A stretch of 64,000 nt of DNA from NCBI GenBank assembly GCA_934747775.1, contig CAKVHA010000004.1, positions 1 to 64,000 on the forward strand. Reading direction: 5' to 3'. Shown piece after piece: positions 12,001 through 19,848 of the stretch. This DNA comes from an uncultured Clostridia bacterium. GTDB lineage: Bacteria > Bacillota > Clostridia > Christensenellales > UBA1242. The translations under genes were made by a program, and so were the position numbers. The notes beneath the pieces were generated by a model. The model was not told the origin of the DNA. It saw nothing but the letters and a program-made list of their open reading frames with translations, and did no database searches. Position 1 is the first letter of the stretch; the number at the start of each line of letters is the position of its first letter.

Positions 12001-12068
12001 AAAAAATACTTAGTGGAAATTATAATAGTTTTTATATTGTTGAAACGTTTAACTATCAATCGTTTTAG
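3..12068 (+). CDS. Giant GLUG-repeat surface/adhesin-like protein (5' partial)
   Basis: The frame is open from the first bases of the window, so the true start and any signal peptide lie outside; a GTG at 9 is only an internal candidate. About 4020 residues are visible. The protein is built from dozens of short GLUG-type repeats (GGVVGFN, GGLVGYI, GGIVGYV followed by an N/S-x-Y turn), typical of large secreted adhesins of gut bacteria. Longer lead-in modules of the form 'DL..L....YIL..DI.L......FKG...GNGYTI' recur near residues 165, 712, 1490, 2860 and, more loosely, 2510 and 3280. Module ends carry a GFPKLKW or GLPRLTF motif. Residues about 2285-2430 are a different, asparagine-rich short-repeat beta-helix. 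The last 180 or so residues lack GLUG repeats and are unrecognised. No LPXTG motif or membrane anchor is seen at the C-terminus. A role in adhesion or as a surface layer is inferred from the family only. Confidence 0.8.
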   Translation, partial: LNVDGAEKDGSNYLVQYYQLYYLAVSINATYSQGYYNYLLVAEPSKSIATQIGALEAYIAENVRQYGIFKQGTSTSRRTLLDLYTSSYSGEFALNYNPTNKSTTIRFINPSVSDFIWAEFGLNYTSRGIEITSASLSGQLVPDYVFSDSITVTVDTSSADDHPEPITSISDLKNMREGVSYILLRDLYLINWSPLDVNFKMLDGNGYTLTLISFASELTSGGESTNIGIFKSIPSSTTIKNLTIELFPINITSLNNLAYEGETPYTTRVYNELRNNIVGNEFKDDTSTDLVVDLVKKGVSLSNVNFGVLAGENNGIITNCRVVNAAGATNRDGTLRKERNDSLNNVSDNQRIVVNYGDNFDSVTNTLASLDIYGKNRNIIINAVTEEETTAKNDNFGALVGYNTGYITNSAVENININSQEYIGGVVGFNTASGKISNSYASGGTIEHNSIKANGGVGGFAARNAGSIKYSYVYGVRGTNGDYDGLNACGKTDSGFISTTGYAGGFVLENTGTIGNCYANIYIKNAVASGGFAYKNEEAGSVIEYCYSLSPVKLNDSFTYPFVNKYKVSPSGQQNSQPIDGTVISCFYLYNSKLANRENDAASSLTAKDFSDYSAFAGYAFNSDYMKSSSQILDAVWFIPTGSIVEQTTTDIYFNKSYSARTGAPELVGANLRTISSRYLIQTESDEYAFTYNYVTKHYIGATSYNITLGSQLNPMLIDSAEKFNKSIVSDALASETKRFRFVSDITFTKGDEVSSTQSANFKGKMEGNGMAIKSLRLSTDNANIDNVVTKLGLFATISGRKIGDMQDFAVVKNLDIEIAQVNGININIVGVLVGETNNSRIYNINVSGDSVTVQGQNAVGGIIGRAYGDCDLVNLTSSVSVIANYKSKDQNNFNYNSKAIMEEETKNQGYGFDFVVGKSTLYDSSIDNVKNVSYAGGVVGIINIQKLDPLLADDAKLANLYSNFYRARCLYLKGTPTISGEVVGGISAYLSGISNISDSEVVVSEGMHLKSTRVTGGLIGHNDGEIKRCFVVNDNQTAIDAIIEKDYEKLDNATTDIVLGTNTLYGDADTAYKATFVGGLVGLFKSGEIYNSYNRVNVVSYNSLYAGGLVGYITGNTTIKNCYTTASVQSFFSFGGLFGVAGNNNESYFFTNLSASGKVSMSQVVAANIWQYSHLNTSRMSSVSPNAANATVGMLVGTLRFNASDIFDTESAKYLQNRAKTDMVYYKQTYTYDTVKNPDGTIKHLLREIGKQKYINAEKSIATKIDVEYSLIANNVKAAYNSRYDSYWLGTAVTSGDYYYKSESYGLVSGLYRNSRTLQVDETKKPTGTEGTAYADDDSDKIYVYSRMADYGSLRSLKEIMDRRSETEEANKLYKSIDVAYNTQRDSEATMANRVRSLEAGNENKLSFTIGGVESDVVKADDTTIKVGGKTYALASGTFPQPTAIKVYDGWNEKNWYGVGVNLNTTTKSDNNVFPSIKNSLDVYSDVYVYNENDLEKVTANPSGTFILMNDIYLSERNGNFCSDLKPFKGTLRSARVGDTDGINSVTKNYTFTIFNLNYTASADDVKSNTAIGGLFAAVDGAAFENFNVHVKGLTVDASIEGAKTVAVGVLAGRATGATSIKNVQIIGNTNDVDTPQKVTDSNWRTTGLANNTFTTSYVEYALSVSEYKKGGTSVFKDVNTVDDYVKIDTNNVEFVGGYFGVAADYTITAQDGKVTKYSGQATIINESGTQINDIIGTGTEYIVRTTGGNSYVGKNMVRTLKFDAKYGGTTQKAGDTPQMILNVGGYFGMVNLRTSNNEKYTAGLEIGKLLLGASITSNNPKVKYGFDEKYVTSDINLGLIAGEVKTTERITVDTLDTTYSGVAKEIGFGVSSVSKDYVLNSVNIGAFGKATNADITIKNEAKLILYVYRMNAAKLANNGTGLVKEYVGVLAGQLDAGIILENGATCSFGTDYGASGDGKQSIENLYLGAFAGENHTELKNITITNSRINFSGTIDYGAAAGGVVSGLEFAANAVYIGGAIGYNVANIGEADTQGIILKNADINVKTETGKVSYLYVGGLIASMGTNKSVYNSVVGGNIKVNGSDVVNNNIGGVVATMSTSNINTSASYVDIDFTIANSTREKYANIGGLLAVGPGKVSNSVNYGNISCVNSGTDTLSLKIYIGGIGGSFCEINNCVSTGFITLKGDSVENSKKVYDYLNSTTCYVGGLNSGYPTGKAENSYYNTETVMGHNDIGTPKTTAELLNNTINLDGLKDNDAYYNLSTGFPKLKWLNDISFDYKNKAGLHHNLENNNTVKLNGNTSCSNDTIIENSTIYGQGYSIACAGNNLTFKNCNIVNLNLANINTLTLENCNIISVNINSGVGEISITNCVLIDCNINSDKVAIKDSFGLYNKTINSSGKIDFTNSLIVESKITAVTSGGEFVNSIIVFGARTTYYISGSDDNIEDIYEITNGSKAVNVQKVWYIINDSSVDLQMTLRPKWYDTKMDSSKYWSEIDAIKAAVSETGDVKTYYVYNAQQLVWVSNEFAKQAEEFNAKHNIVIDARYGDKTYLDIEDKKYIYTYYQGSYWYQYVVEDITDASAKRYYKVNGSDNEFTTKTAYGTGTTEPSHTATTEYAGINMLGRLFTPISVIPNSFDGNGVPIINLHIVENGYAGLFASDGEIKNTRTIKNLYIKDSYFYGGYVAAVVGYSRYAQLTMQNIALENISINSNERADYEGVVAVLLPSSDLNITNFYATVKGSSKNTTLNIGGNIGGNKNAQLGYVARILYDGRGLTAATNILSGLGNTNTDVVVITSGDLIRYQNNSIHDINAKFSVSDWKITGKNADDTNNLSNNFGLPRLTFAKLTWIDDDVVEEVVPTGNTYTITTAAQLGWFAKQVNTGNSFEGYTVKISANIDLNGRMWIPIGTLDNPFKGTFNGNGYTIKNIICEESTSTKAVGLFGVAQNAALNNVRIDYSKFIGSGDYLGAVVGYAKNTKINTVLLQGNTLESRALYTGMVAGCVECDTVVFYAKVSSENNIFVNGVSSTNDVGGVVGVITSGSQILGCDVNTTFNITSATTKSIGFVAGSVRPDIQFDGKYRKAILIQNNVVNGNVVGSLKNVYLIYGRQWANGSDSGNNKIYILETQLNASLANYNLINNCPLTNEYNYNTSVNNIFLNWKAQDTAKMFGNIDLAMCVADKNSIVKGIWFNSGAYDNYAKNSTAGTLDGITTVSDNTTMRDFVNVKSFTSLSSQKIPGWVCEVEAANVDGVTINSLNEPTVYDEIIGISTKVITSQLAYAKFSRFRYENTKYYKTYGLTYNFSSDVTFSGDVTIGNEYFPFRHYVLGDSSHTITITDKEILQAGGLFANLQLENAKVSDIKVRLDLTDNFGINFALTNVGVIAGESNNVNFENCEVYLAKAISFENSGSLENFGIIVGKATDSNITSCKTSGYDVTSYKPINLGGIVGQLYLSEKEYNKNTTWNNVVNCENNVALNIFADSSDDLNGTAVGGIAGLVDVYCLSGNKYSNGSSNAFNNFYGNKNNKKISSGLDYAGGIVGKAFKTNLGLWSKGLGNTNTGNITGLKCVGGIVGYVYDYYFIYNNVNNGTVTSTGENNNSYVGGIVGFLSHNVDKKYVKVGENFTDTTSPDNARFKTIKGDSITVLSNTNNGQVNGLNYTGGVIGYLQGALFTKDNCTGLGNAYLTTIRDNKNTANINGRFYVGGILGYSYANRFIIYGNTVSGASADNKIKLSGVSCVSGIVGYFNIGTLTYNNNKIRMCDDVVRSVDKVQNVDLYGFNYVYSHFYVNGLSSAIVQAANDKDEWISNVMAYSIALHNSDIYSNITGRTRTGNIGHNRTYIHGVYSGLTINNSFIYDDSYMYTIAKVNDGVFTLRGYNKETYDKWKNVIACEKKLEIRDLTCDTKGKRTLVNIYIDNVKKDLTSIGDKGDDSAIIIPLINKAQWKNLVYFPKYMLTVYITPRGVYYDGNVISNKYSISPVSGWSQIEASYNGSVILLTFSIYEKILSGNYNSFYIVETFNYQSF
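6860..7310 (+). repeat. Asn-rich right-handed beta-helix segment within the giant protein
   Basis: The encoded segment changes from long glycine-rich GLUG units to tight turns such as TFKNCNIVNLNLAN, TLENCNIISVNIN and SITNCVLIDCNIN, each about 20 residues with N-C at the same place. This spacing is what asparagine/cysteine ladders of pectate-lyase-like beta-helices look like. It is part of the same open frame, not a separate gene. Confidence 0.55.
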
Positions 12069-12206
12069 GTTAAAATTAACAAAATGTAAACATTTATGGC
12101 TAAAATGCTTCTAATAAAAAGAATTTATAATGTTTTTGCAATTTTACTGCTATATGTATTATAAATTATTGTTATTATATAATAATATATCATTAAATAA
12201 TAAAGG

Positions 12207-12245
12207 CACTCCTAAGGGGTAGGTTAACTTAGGGGTGTTTTTTTT
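12207..12245 (+). terminator. Intrinsic terminator after the giant gene
   Basis: CACTCCTAAG (12207-12216) pairs with CTTAGGGGTG (12228-12237) with one wobble, followed by eight T. It ends the giant gene's transcript just before the rpoB promoter. Confidence 0.85.
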
Positions 12246-12278
12246 GTAAAAAAATTGGTTAAATTTTGTTAAAAGTGG

Positions 12279-12307
12279 TTGACAGTTTTTGGGACGTGTG
12301 GTATACT
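12279..12307 (+). promoter_or_regulatory. rpoBC promoter
   Basis: TTGACA at 12279-12284, 17-bp spacer, TATACT at 12302-12307. This near-consensus sigma-A promoter gives rpoB a leader of about 195 nt. The rest of the 12069-12509 gap holds only the terminator before it and the leader after it. Confidence 0.9.
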
Positions 12308-12330
12308 TAGTTCACTATTATTATAGAGAA

Positions 12331-12459
12331 GTGTGCGTTTTCGGTGATTGGTTTTTAATAATTTAGTTTAATAACCCACAGTTAGCTTAGCCTAAATAGG
12401 CTACGCTTGGTGGGTTTTTGGCTTTTTACATATGGTAAAATTGCTTAAGAAACGCGCAT
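12331..12459 (+). ncRNA. Structured 5' leader of rpoB with attenuator-like hairpin
   Basis: GTGTGCGTTT (12331-12340) can pair with AAACGCGCAT (12450-12459), ten pairs with two wobbles, closing the whole leader. Inside it lies a hairpin: AACCCAC (12373-12379) with GTGGGTT (12410-12416), with TAGCCT (12388-12393) and AGGCTA (12398-12403) as an inner stem. T-rich sequence follows, so the hairpin resembles an intrinsic terminator. I infer attenuation control of RNA polymerase synthesis. I do not recognise a described RNA family. Confidence 0.5.
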
Positions 12460-12509
12460 TTTTCTTTTACAATTAAATATTTAATTAATTTTTTAAGGGG
12501 ATTTAATTT

Positions 12510-15500
12510 ATGCTTGACACTAAAAACATTAGAAAAGTAAAGTATGGCAACAATGTTAGATATACTTTTGGTAAAACCAAAGATGTAATAGAACTTCCAT
12601 ATTTGCTAGAGATCCAAAAGGATTCTTACTACAAGTTTTTAAAAACTGGCATTCAAGAAGTGCTTAACGAGTTTTCACCAATTACCGACTATAGCGGCAA
12701 GGCAGAAGTATATTTGCTAGATTGCAGGCTTGGTGACACACCAAAATTTAGTAAAGCCGAAACAAAACGTAAAGGTGCAAACTACACAATTCCGCTAACC
12801 GTAAAGGTAAGGCTTGTTATTAAAGAAACAGGTGAAGTTATTGAGAGTGATGTGTTCCTAGGTGATGTTCCACTTATGACCGAAGAAGGCACATTTATCT
12901 TTAACGGAATTGAAAGGGTAGTGGTTAGCCAAATAGTAAAAAGTCCAAGCGTATATTACTCTAAAGTTGTAGACAAAACTGGTAGAGAAATTTTTGCGAG
13001 CACTCTAAATCCAAAACGTGGTAGCTGGCTAGAAATAGAACAACGTGAAAAAGACCCAAATGCACTAAGGGTTGCTTTGGATAAAGGCGGAAAACTTTCA
13101 CTTGGTATTTTCCTAAAATGTTTTGGACTAACAAGCGAAAAAATCCTAGACATTTTTGGAAACGACGAAGTTATTAAAGGCACACTAGAAAAAGATGGTT
13201 TTGAAACTCAAAACGACGCATTGATGGAGCTTAGCCGTAAAACACGTCCTAGCGAAATTCCTAATGCCGAAGCTACAAAACAATACATCTTCTCGCAATT
13301 CTTTAGCACACAATATTACAACCTTGGCGAAGTAGGCCGTTATAAAGTGGATAAAAAGTTGTCACTAGCTACAAGACTTACTGGTCTTACTGCTGGCGAA
13401 GATATAACCGTAAACAAAAATGTTTTGGTTAAAGAAGGCGAAGTTATTTCTAAAGAAGCCGCATACAAAATTCAACATAGTGGCATAAACAATGTTTGGG
13501 TTATCAAAAACGGCAAAAAGCATCGTTTGTATGGCAACAACCGTGTTAAACTTAGCGAGTTTGTTAAATGCAACGAAAAAGAACTTGGAATTAACCATTT
13601 TGTATATTATCCTGCACTTCAAGAACTTCTTAAAGAATACAAAACTAAAGACGAGCGCATTGAAGCAATTAAAAATAACGTAGATACTTTGGTAGGTAGC
13701 ACACTTACTATAGACGATATTTTGGCTACTGTAAGTTATTTCCTAGACCTTAACAACGGTATTGGCGAAGTAGACAATGTAGACCACCTATGCAACCGTA
13801 GAATCAAAGGCGCTGGTGAGTTGTTGCAAGACGCTCTTAGAAGCGGTATGAACAGACTTACAAACGCTGTTAAAGAAACACTTCAAAGTCACGACCTTAC
13901 AGATATTACCCCTGCACAAGTTGTTAACGCAAGAGCAATTAACCGTGCATTTAAAGACTTTTTGGCAAGTCACCAACTTAGCCAATTGATGGACGAAATG
14001 AACCCACTAAGCTCACTTGCTCAAAAACGTCGTATTTCGGCTGTTGGTCCAGGCGGTATTAAAAAAGACCGTGCAACCGACGAAGTGCGTGATATTCACC
14101 ACAGTCACTATGGCCGTATTTGTGTTATCGAAACACCAGAAGGCGGCAACATTGGTCTTATTAACTCACTTGCTTGCGCAGCACGTGTTAACGATTATGG
14201 TTTTATTGAAACCGCATATCGTAAAGTAGACAAAACAAAAGGTGTTGTTACAAACGATGTTGTTTACTTAATGGCAGACGAAGACGAATACTGTTATATT
14301 TGTCAAGCCACAGAACCACTAAACCCAGACGGAAGCTTTAAAAACGACCGTATTGTGTGCCGTTATTACGACACAATTGTGGAAGTAAACAAATCGCAAG
14401 TTGATTATATGGATGTTACTCCAGGTCAACTTATCTCTGTTCCTACAAGCCTTATTCCTTTCCTAGAAAACGATGATACAGCCCGTGCCTTAATGGGTGC
14501 GAATATGCAACGTCAGGCTGTTCCACTAATCAAAACCGAAGCGCCTATTATTGCTACAGGTGTTGAACATAAAATAGCTAAAGATAACGGCGCAATTATT
14601 GTTGCTAAAAATAGCGGTGTTGTAAAGTATGCCGACGGCAACAAAATTGTGGTTGCTACCGATGATGGCAAGGAAGATGAGTACGAACTTATTAAGTTTA
14701 GAAAAACAAACCAAGATAGTACTATAAATCAAAAAACAATTGTAAAACACGGTCAAAAAGTTAAAGCAGGCGACACTCTTGCAGATGGTTATTCTACCGA
14801 TAACGGCGAACTTGCTCTTGGCAAAAATATGCTAATTGCATTTATGAACTGGGAAGGTTATAACTACGAAGACGCCGTACTACTTAGCGAAAGACTTGTA
14901 AAAGAAGATGTTTATACATCTATTTCATTAAAAGAAGAAGAAGTTAAGTGTCGTAGCACAAAATTAGGCGACGAAGAATTTACTCGTGATATCCCTAACT
15001 TGGGCGAAGATGTACTTAAAGAACTAGACGAAAATGGTATCATTAGAGTTGGTGCCGAAGTTAAACCTGGCGATATTTTGGTTGGTAAAGTTACACCTAA
15101 GGGCGAAACCGAACCTACACCAGAAGAAAGATTACTAAGAGCAATCTTTGGCGAAAAGGCGCGTGATGTTAAAGATACAAGCTTGCGTGTTCCACACGGA
15201 ATTAGCGGTGTTGTTGTAGATGTCCAAGTCTTCTCACGTAAAAACAAAGACGAACTAGAAACTGGCGTTAACCAAATGGTTAAGGTTACAATCGCTCAAA
15301 AACGTAAAATTAGTGTTGGTGATAAAATGGCTGGTCGTCACGGAAACAAAGGTATTGTTTCGCGTATTCTTCCAGAAGCCGATATGCCATTTATGGCTAA
15401 TGGTCAACCTATTGACATAGTGCTTAACCCACTAGGTATTCCTAGCCGTATGAACGTAGGGCAGGTGCTAGAAGTTCACTTAGGTTTGGTTGCTAAAGCT

Positions 15501-16208
15501 TTAGGTATTAAAATTGCAACCCCAGTATTCGATGGTGTTAAAGAAAGCGACATTCAACAATTATTAAAAGAAAACAACTTCCCAGAAAACGGAAAAATTC
15601 AGTTGTACGACGGTCGTACAGGCGAGCCATTTGAAAACCCTGTTACTGTAGGTTATATGTACTACATCAAACTAGAGCATATGGTTAACGATAAAATGCA
15701 CGCTCGTTCTACGGGTCCTTACGCTTATGTTACCCAACAACCACTTGGTGGTAAAGCTATGTTTGGTGGTCAGCGTTTTGGTGAAATGGAAGTTTGGGCG
15801 CTAGAAGCATATGGCGCAAGCAAATTGTTGCAAGAAATGTTAACTGTTAAGTCCGATGATGTAGAAGGCAGACTTGCAACTTACAAGGCAATTATTGAAG
15901 GTCAACAGTTGCCACAACCTAGCATTCCAGAATCGTTTAAGGTGTTAATTAAAGAACTTCAAGGTTTGGGGCTAGATATTAAACTATTAACTGATACTAA
16001 CAAAGAATTTAATCTAAGTGACCTAAGCAATGACACAATAGAAACATTTGCCGAAGTTACTAAGGGTAAAGAAGATATTAAAGATATTGCTCTTGAGTTT
16101 GACGACGATAAAAACGCCGAAACTGAAGGCGACCTAGAAGAAAACGACGACTTCGATGGTATATTTGATGAAACTACATTGTTTGACGACTTTGACGACG
16201 AGGAATAA
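12510..16208 (+). CDS. rpoB: DNA-directed RNA polymerase subunit beta
   Basis: Catalytic beta subunit of RNA polymerase, 1232 residues, within the normal range for Firmicutes. The rifampicin pocket region is readable at residues 491-514 (MDEMNPLSSLAQKRRISAVG), followed by the conserved segment ending GGNIGLINSLA, and late motifs including the lobe near MFGGQRFGEMEVWALEAYGA. Residue 505 is Gln where most bacteria have His (E. coli H526). The C-terminal tail of about 45 residues is very acidic. The start has AAGGGG upstream with suitable spacing. It is followed after 13 bp by rpoC and ends in TAA. Unlike in most Firmicutes it is not directly downstream of rplJ-rplL, which lie about 17 kb further along; it has its own promoter and leader instead. 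Confidence 0.98.
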   Translation: MLDTKNIRKVKYGNNVRYTFGKTKDVIELPYLLEIQKDSYYKFLKTGIQEVLNEFSPITDYSGKAEVYLLDCRLGDTPKFSKAETKRKGANYTIPLTVKVRLVIKETGEVIESDVFLGDVPLMTEEGTFIFNGIERVVVSQIVKSPSVYYSKVVDKTGREIFASTLNPKRGSWLEIEQREKDPNALRVALDKGGKLSLGIFLKCFGLTSEKILDIFGNDEVIKGTLEKDGFETQNDALMELSRKTRPSEIPNAEATKQYIFSQFFSTQYYNLGEVGRYKVDKKLSLATRLTGLTAGEDITVNKNVLVKEGEVISKEAAYKIQHSGINNVWVIKNGKKHRLYGNNRVKLSEFVKCNEKELGINHFVYYPALQELLKEYKTKDERIEAIKNNVDTLVGSTLTIDDILATVSYFLDLNNGIGEVDNVDHLCNRRIKGAGELLQDALRSGMNRLTNAVKETLQSHDLTDITPAQVVNARAINRAFKDFLASHQLSQLMDEMNPLSSLAQKRRISAVGPGGIKKDRATDEVRDIHHSHYGRICVIETPEGGNIGLINSLACAARVNDYGFIETAYRKVDKTKGVVTNDVVYLMADEDEYCYICQATEPLNPDGSFKNDRIVCRYYDTIVEVNKSQVDYMDVTPGQLISVPTSLIPFLENDDTARALMGANMQRQAVPLIKTEAPIIATGVEHKIAKDNGAIIVAKNSGVVKYADGNKIVVATDDGKEDEYELIKFRKTNQDSTINQKTIVKHGQKVKAGDTLADGYSTDNGELALGKNMLIAFMNWEGYNYEDAVLLSERLVKEDVYTSISLKEEEVKCRSTKLGDEEFTRDIPNLGEDVLKELDENGIIRVGAEVKPGDILVGKVTPKGETEPTPEERLLRAIFGEKARDVKDTSLRVPHGISGVVVDVQVFSRKNKDELETGVNQMVKVTIAQKRKISVGDKMAGRHGNKGIVSRILPEADMPFMANGQPIDIVLNPLGIPSRMNVGQVLEVHLGLVAKALGIKIATPVFDGVKESDIQQLLKENNFPENGKIQLYDGRTGEPFENPVTVGYMYYIKLEHMVNDKMHARSTGPYAYVTQQPLGGKAMFGGQRFGEMEVWALEAYGASKLLQEMLTVKSDDVEGRLATYKAIIEGQQLPQPSIPESFKVLIKELQGLGLDIKLLTDTNKEFNLSDLSNDTIETFAEVTKGKEDIKDIALEFDDDKNAETEGDLEENDDFDGIFDETTLFDDFDDEE

Positions 16209-16221
16209 GGGGGATTAAAAA

Positions 16222-19200
16222 ATGTTTGAATTAAATAATTTAGCATCTATTAGAATTGGTATTGCTTCCCCAGACAAAATCAGAGAATGGAGTCACGGTG
16301 AAGTTACTAAAAGTGAAACTATTAACTACCGTACACACAAACCAGAAACTGGCGGTCTACTATGCGAACGTATTTTTGGACCTAAGAAAAACTGGGAATG
16401 TCATTGCGGAAAGTATAAAAGAATTCGCCATAAAGGCGTAATTTGTGACAAATGTGGAGTAGAAGTTACCACAAGCAGCGTTAGACGTGAGCGTATGGGA
16501 CATATTGAGCTTGCTACTCCAGTTGCTCACATTTGGTTTATGCAAAGCGTTCCTTCGCGTATTGGTGTTTTGCTTGGTCTTAACACAAAACAACTAGAAC
16601 GCATTGTATATTATGTTAGCTACGTTGTGCTAGACCCTGCTAATTCAGGTTATCAAAAAATGCAACTTCTTACCGATTTTGAATACCGTGAGGCCATGGA
16701 AAAATATGGCAAAGATGGTTTTAGAGCTGGTATGGGTGGCGAAGCTATTAAGGAACTACTTTCTCAAATAGATCTTGATAAAGAAAGTGCCGAATTAAAA
16801 GCTATTAGTGATAAATCTAAGGGTCAAAAGAAAATTAAAGCCAACAAAAAATTGGAAATTATTGAAGGTTTTAGAAAGAGTGGAAACCGCCCAGAATGGA
16901 TGATTTTGGATGTTATTCCAGTTATTCCACCAGATATAAGACCTATGATTCAGTTGGACGGCGGCAGATTTGCTACATCCGACGTTAACGATTTGTATCG
17001 TAGAATTATTAACCGTAACAACCGTTTGAAAAAGTTTATTTCAATTGGCGCTCCAGAAGTTATTGTTAGAAATGAAAAACGTATGCTTCAAGAAGCAGTT
17101 GATGCTTTAATTGAAAACGGCAAACGCGGTAAAGTTGTTCAAGGTCCAAAACAACGCGAACTAAAGAGTTTAACAGCATCTCTAAAGGGTAAACCTGGTA
17201 GATTCCGTCAAAACTTATTAGGAAAACGTGTTGACTACTCAGGCCGTTCGGTTATCGTAGTTGGTCCAGAACTTAAAATGTATCAATGCGGTCTTCCTAA
17301 AGAAATGGCATTGGAACTATTTAAACCATTTATTATGCACAAACTTGTTGAGCGCAATATTTCGCTTAACTTTAAAGCTGCAAAACGTATGATTGAACGC
17401 CAAAAATCCGTAGTTTGGGATATTTTGGAAGAAGTTATTGTGGATCACCCAGTTTTACTAAACCGTGCTCCATCTCTTCACCGTCTTTCTATTCAAGCGT
17501 TTGAGCCAGTGCTAGTAGAAGGTAGAGCAATTAAGCTTCATCCGCTTGTTTGTGGCGGCTTTAACGCCGACTTCGATGGTGACCAGATGTCTGTTCACGT
17601 TCCACTAAGCCCAGAAGCAATTGCCGAAGCAAGACTACTTATGCTTTCTTCCAACAACATTTGCAAACCATCTGATGGTTCGCCAATTTGTACTCCTACT
17701 CAGGATATGGTTTTGGGTAGCTACTACCTAACTGTAGAAAAAGCAGGCGCTAAGGGTGAAGGCAAGTACTTTAAAAACGAAGAAGAAGCTATTATGGCTT
17801 ATCAAACTGGCGTTGTAGAAATTCAATCTAAAATATTTGTACGTCGTGAATGTGATTTTGACGGCAAACATATTGTTAAAAAGATTCCTACAACTGTTGG
17901 TAAAATTATATTCAACTCCAATATTCCACAAAACTTAGGCTTTGTAGATAGATTGGACGAAAACACAATTCTTAATTACGAAATTGATTTTCTAGTAACT
18001 AAGAAAAAACTTGATGTTATTATTAAAAACTGCTTTAACAGACTTGGCACAACCGAAACTGTTAAAATGCTAGACCACATTAAGGAAATGGGTTATAAAT
18101 ACTCTACAATTGGCGCTATTACTATCAACGTGTTTGATATGGTTATCCCAAAAGAGAAAGATCAGCTTGTTGCTGCAGCCGAAAAAGAAGTGCTTAACAA
18201 TGAAATGTACTACCAACGTGGTTTTATTACCTTAAAAGAAAAACTAGAAAGAAACATCAAACTTTGGAAAGATGTTACTAAACAACTAGAAGGCATTGTG
18301 CTTTCTACTATGGATCCGCTAAACCCAGTTAGAATGATGGCCGACTCTGGTGCTCGTGGTAGCATCAAACAGGTTCTTCAACTTTGCGGTATGCGTGGTC
18401 TAATGGCTAACACATCTGGTAGAGAAGTTGATATTCCAGTTAAATCTAACTTCCGTACTGGTATGACTCCAATTGAGTACTTTATTTCATCTCGTGGTGG
18501 TCGTAAAGGTCTTGCCGATAAGGTATTAAAAACAGCCGACTCAGGTTATTTGACCCGTAGGCTAGAGGCTGTTGCTCAAGAAATTATTATCACCGAAGAC
18601 GATTGTTTTAAAAACAACGGCGAAAAAGTTAAAGGTATGGTTGTTACCGCTCTTGAAAAAGACGGCACAAAAGTTAGTAGCCTTCAACAACGTATTATTG
18701 GTCGTTATAGCGTTTCAGATATCGTTAATCCAAAAACTAAAAAGGTTATCGTTCCTGCAGATACTATGATTACACCTGATATGGCCGACGCTGTTGTTGC
18801 CGCTGGCATTACAAGTGTAGAAATTCGTACAGTTCTTACTTGCCATAGCAAAAATGGCTGCTGTGCTAAATGTTATGGTAAAAATATGTCCAACAACCGT
18901 ATCGTTCCAGTTGGTGAAGCGGTTGGTATTATTGCAGCTCAAGCTATTGGTGAGCCAGGTACTCAGCTTACAATGCGTACCTTCCACACTGGTGGTGTTG
19001 CCAATGCTGCCGATATTACACAAGGTCTTCCACGTGTTGCCGAACTTTTGGAAGCACGTCGTCCTAAGGGCGGTGCAACCGTTAGTGAAGTTGCTGGTAA
19101 AGTATTGCTAAAAGAAATGCAAGCACAAAATAAAGATGGTGGTAAATATTACGAAGTTACTGTTAAAAACAGCGACGGCGATGGTCACTACATTATTCCA

Positions 19201-19824
19201 TATGGCGTTAAACTTAAAGTTAAAAATGGCGACTTTGTGGAAGCTGGTAGCGTACTTACTGAAGGTAGTATTTATCCAAACGATATTTTGCTTACTCGTG
19301 GTGTGCGTGATGTTCAAAACTATTTGTTGGAAGAAATTCTTTCAACCTATTCGTCACAAGGCGTTGATTTGAACACAAAACACGTTGAAATTATTATTAA
19401 ACAAATGCTTAGAAATGTTAAAATTGAAGATAGTGGTAGCACAAACTTGCTAATTGGCGAAGTTGTAGACCACTACAAATACGAAGAAGAAAACGAACGC
19501 GTTATTGCAGAAGGCGGTATTCCTGCTACTGCTAAACGTATGGTTCAGGGTATTACTAAAGCAAGTCTTTCCAACCCAAGCTTCTTGGTTGCTGCTGCAT
19601 TCCAAGAAACAAGTAGAGTGCTAACCGATGCTGCTATTAAAGGCAAGGTTGATAATCTAGTTGGCTTAAAAGAAAACTTAATGATTGGTAAACAAATTCC
19701 TGCTGGTACTGGTTATAAGGCGGTTAAGGACCTTACTCCAGTTGTAGAAGCCGACATTGTTGCTGGTGAAGCTGGTATGGATGAAGAAACTTCAAAATTG
19801 TTTGATGAAAATCAAGAATTTTAA
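16222..19824 (+). CDS. rpoC: DNA-directed RNA polymerase subunit beta'
   Basis: Subunit beta' with the catalytic Mg-binding motif [12 protein letters not shown] at about residue 448. The N-terminal zinc-binding cysteines lie in CHCGKYKR and CDKCGVEV (residues about 60-80), and a second cysteine cluster [15 protein letters not shown] lies near residue 875. The 1200-residue length fits the Firmicutes form without large insertions. The start follows an AAGGGGG site. It forms a two-gene operon with rpoB, ended by a strong terminator. Confidence 0.98.
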   Translation: MFELNNLASIRIGIASPDKIREWSHGEVTKSETINYRTHKPETGGLLCERIFGPKKNWECHCGKYKRIRHKGVICDKCGVEVTTSSVRRERMGHIELATPVAHIWFMQSVPSRIGVLLGLNTKQLERIVYYVSYVVLDPANSGYQKMQLLTDFEYREAMEKYGKDGFRAGMGGEAIKELLSQIDLDKESAELKAISDKSKGQKKIKANKKLEIIEGFRKSGNRPEWMILDVIPVIPPDIRPMIQLDGGRFATSDVNDLYRRIINRNNRLKKFISIGAPEVIVRNEKRMLQEAVDALIENGKRGKVVQGPKQRELKSLTASLKGKPGRFRQNLLGKRVDYSGRSVIVVGPELKMYQCGLPKEMALELFKPFIMHKLVERNISLNFKAAKRMIERQKSVVWDILEEVIVDHPVLLNRAPSLHRLSIQAFEPVLVEGRAIKLHPLVCGGFNADFDGDQMSVHVPLSPEAIAEARLLMLSSNNICKPSDGSPICTPTQDMVLGSYYLTVEKAGAKGEGKYFKNEEEAIMAYQTGVVEIQSKIFVRRECDFDGKHIVKKIPTTVGKIIFNSNIPQNLGFVDRLDENTILNYEIDFLVTKKKLDVIIKNCFNRLGTTETVKMLDHIKEMGYKYSTIGAITINVFDMVIPKEKDQLVAAAEKEVLNNEMYYQRGFITLKEKLERNIKLWKDVTKQLEGIVLSTMDPLNPVRMMADSGARGSIKQVLQLCGMRGLMANTSGREVDIPVKSNFRTGMTPIEYFISSRGGRKGLADKVLKTADSGYLTRRLEAVAQEIIITEDDCFKNNGEKVKGMVVTALEKDGTKVSSLQQRIIGRYSVSDIVNPKTKKVIVPADTMITPDMADAVVAAGITSVEIRTVLTCHSKNGCCAKCYGKNMSNNRIVPVGEAVGIIAAQAIGEPGTQLTMRTFHTGGVANAADITQGLPRVAELLEARRPKGGATVSEVAGKVLLKEMQAQNKDGGKYYEVTVKNSDGDGHYIIPYGVKLKVKNGDFVEAGSVLTEGSIYPNDILLTRGVRDVQNYLLEEILSTYSSQGVDLNTKHVEIIIKQMLRNVKIEDSGSTNLLIGEVVDHYKYEEENERVIAEGGIPATAKRMVQGITKASLSNPSFLVAAAFQETSRVLTDAAIKGKVDNLVGLKENLMIGKQIPAGTGYKAVKDLTPVVEADIVAGEAGMDEETSKLFDENQEF

Positions 19825-19848
19825 TGTTATTAAGTGATGCTGTTTACA

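Noticed and set aside
3..12068. The repeats as a CRISPR array or satellite DNA
   Set aside because: The repetition is at protein level with varied DNA and varied spacing; the frame is open throughout.
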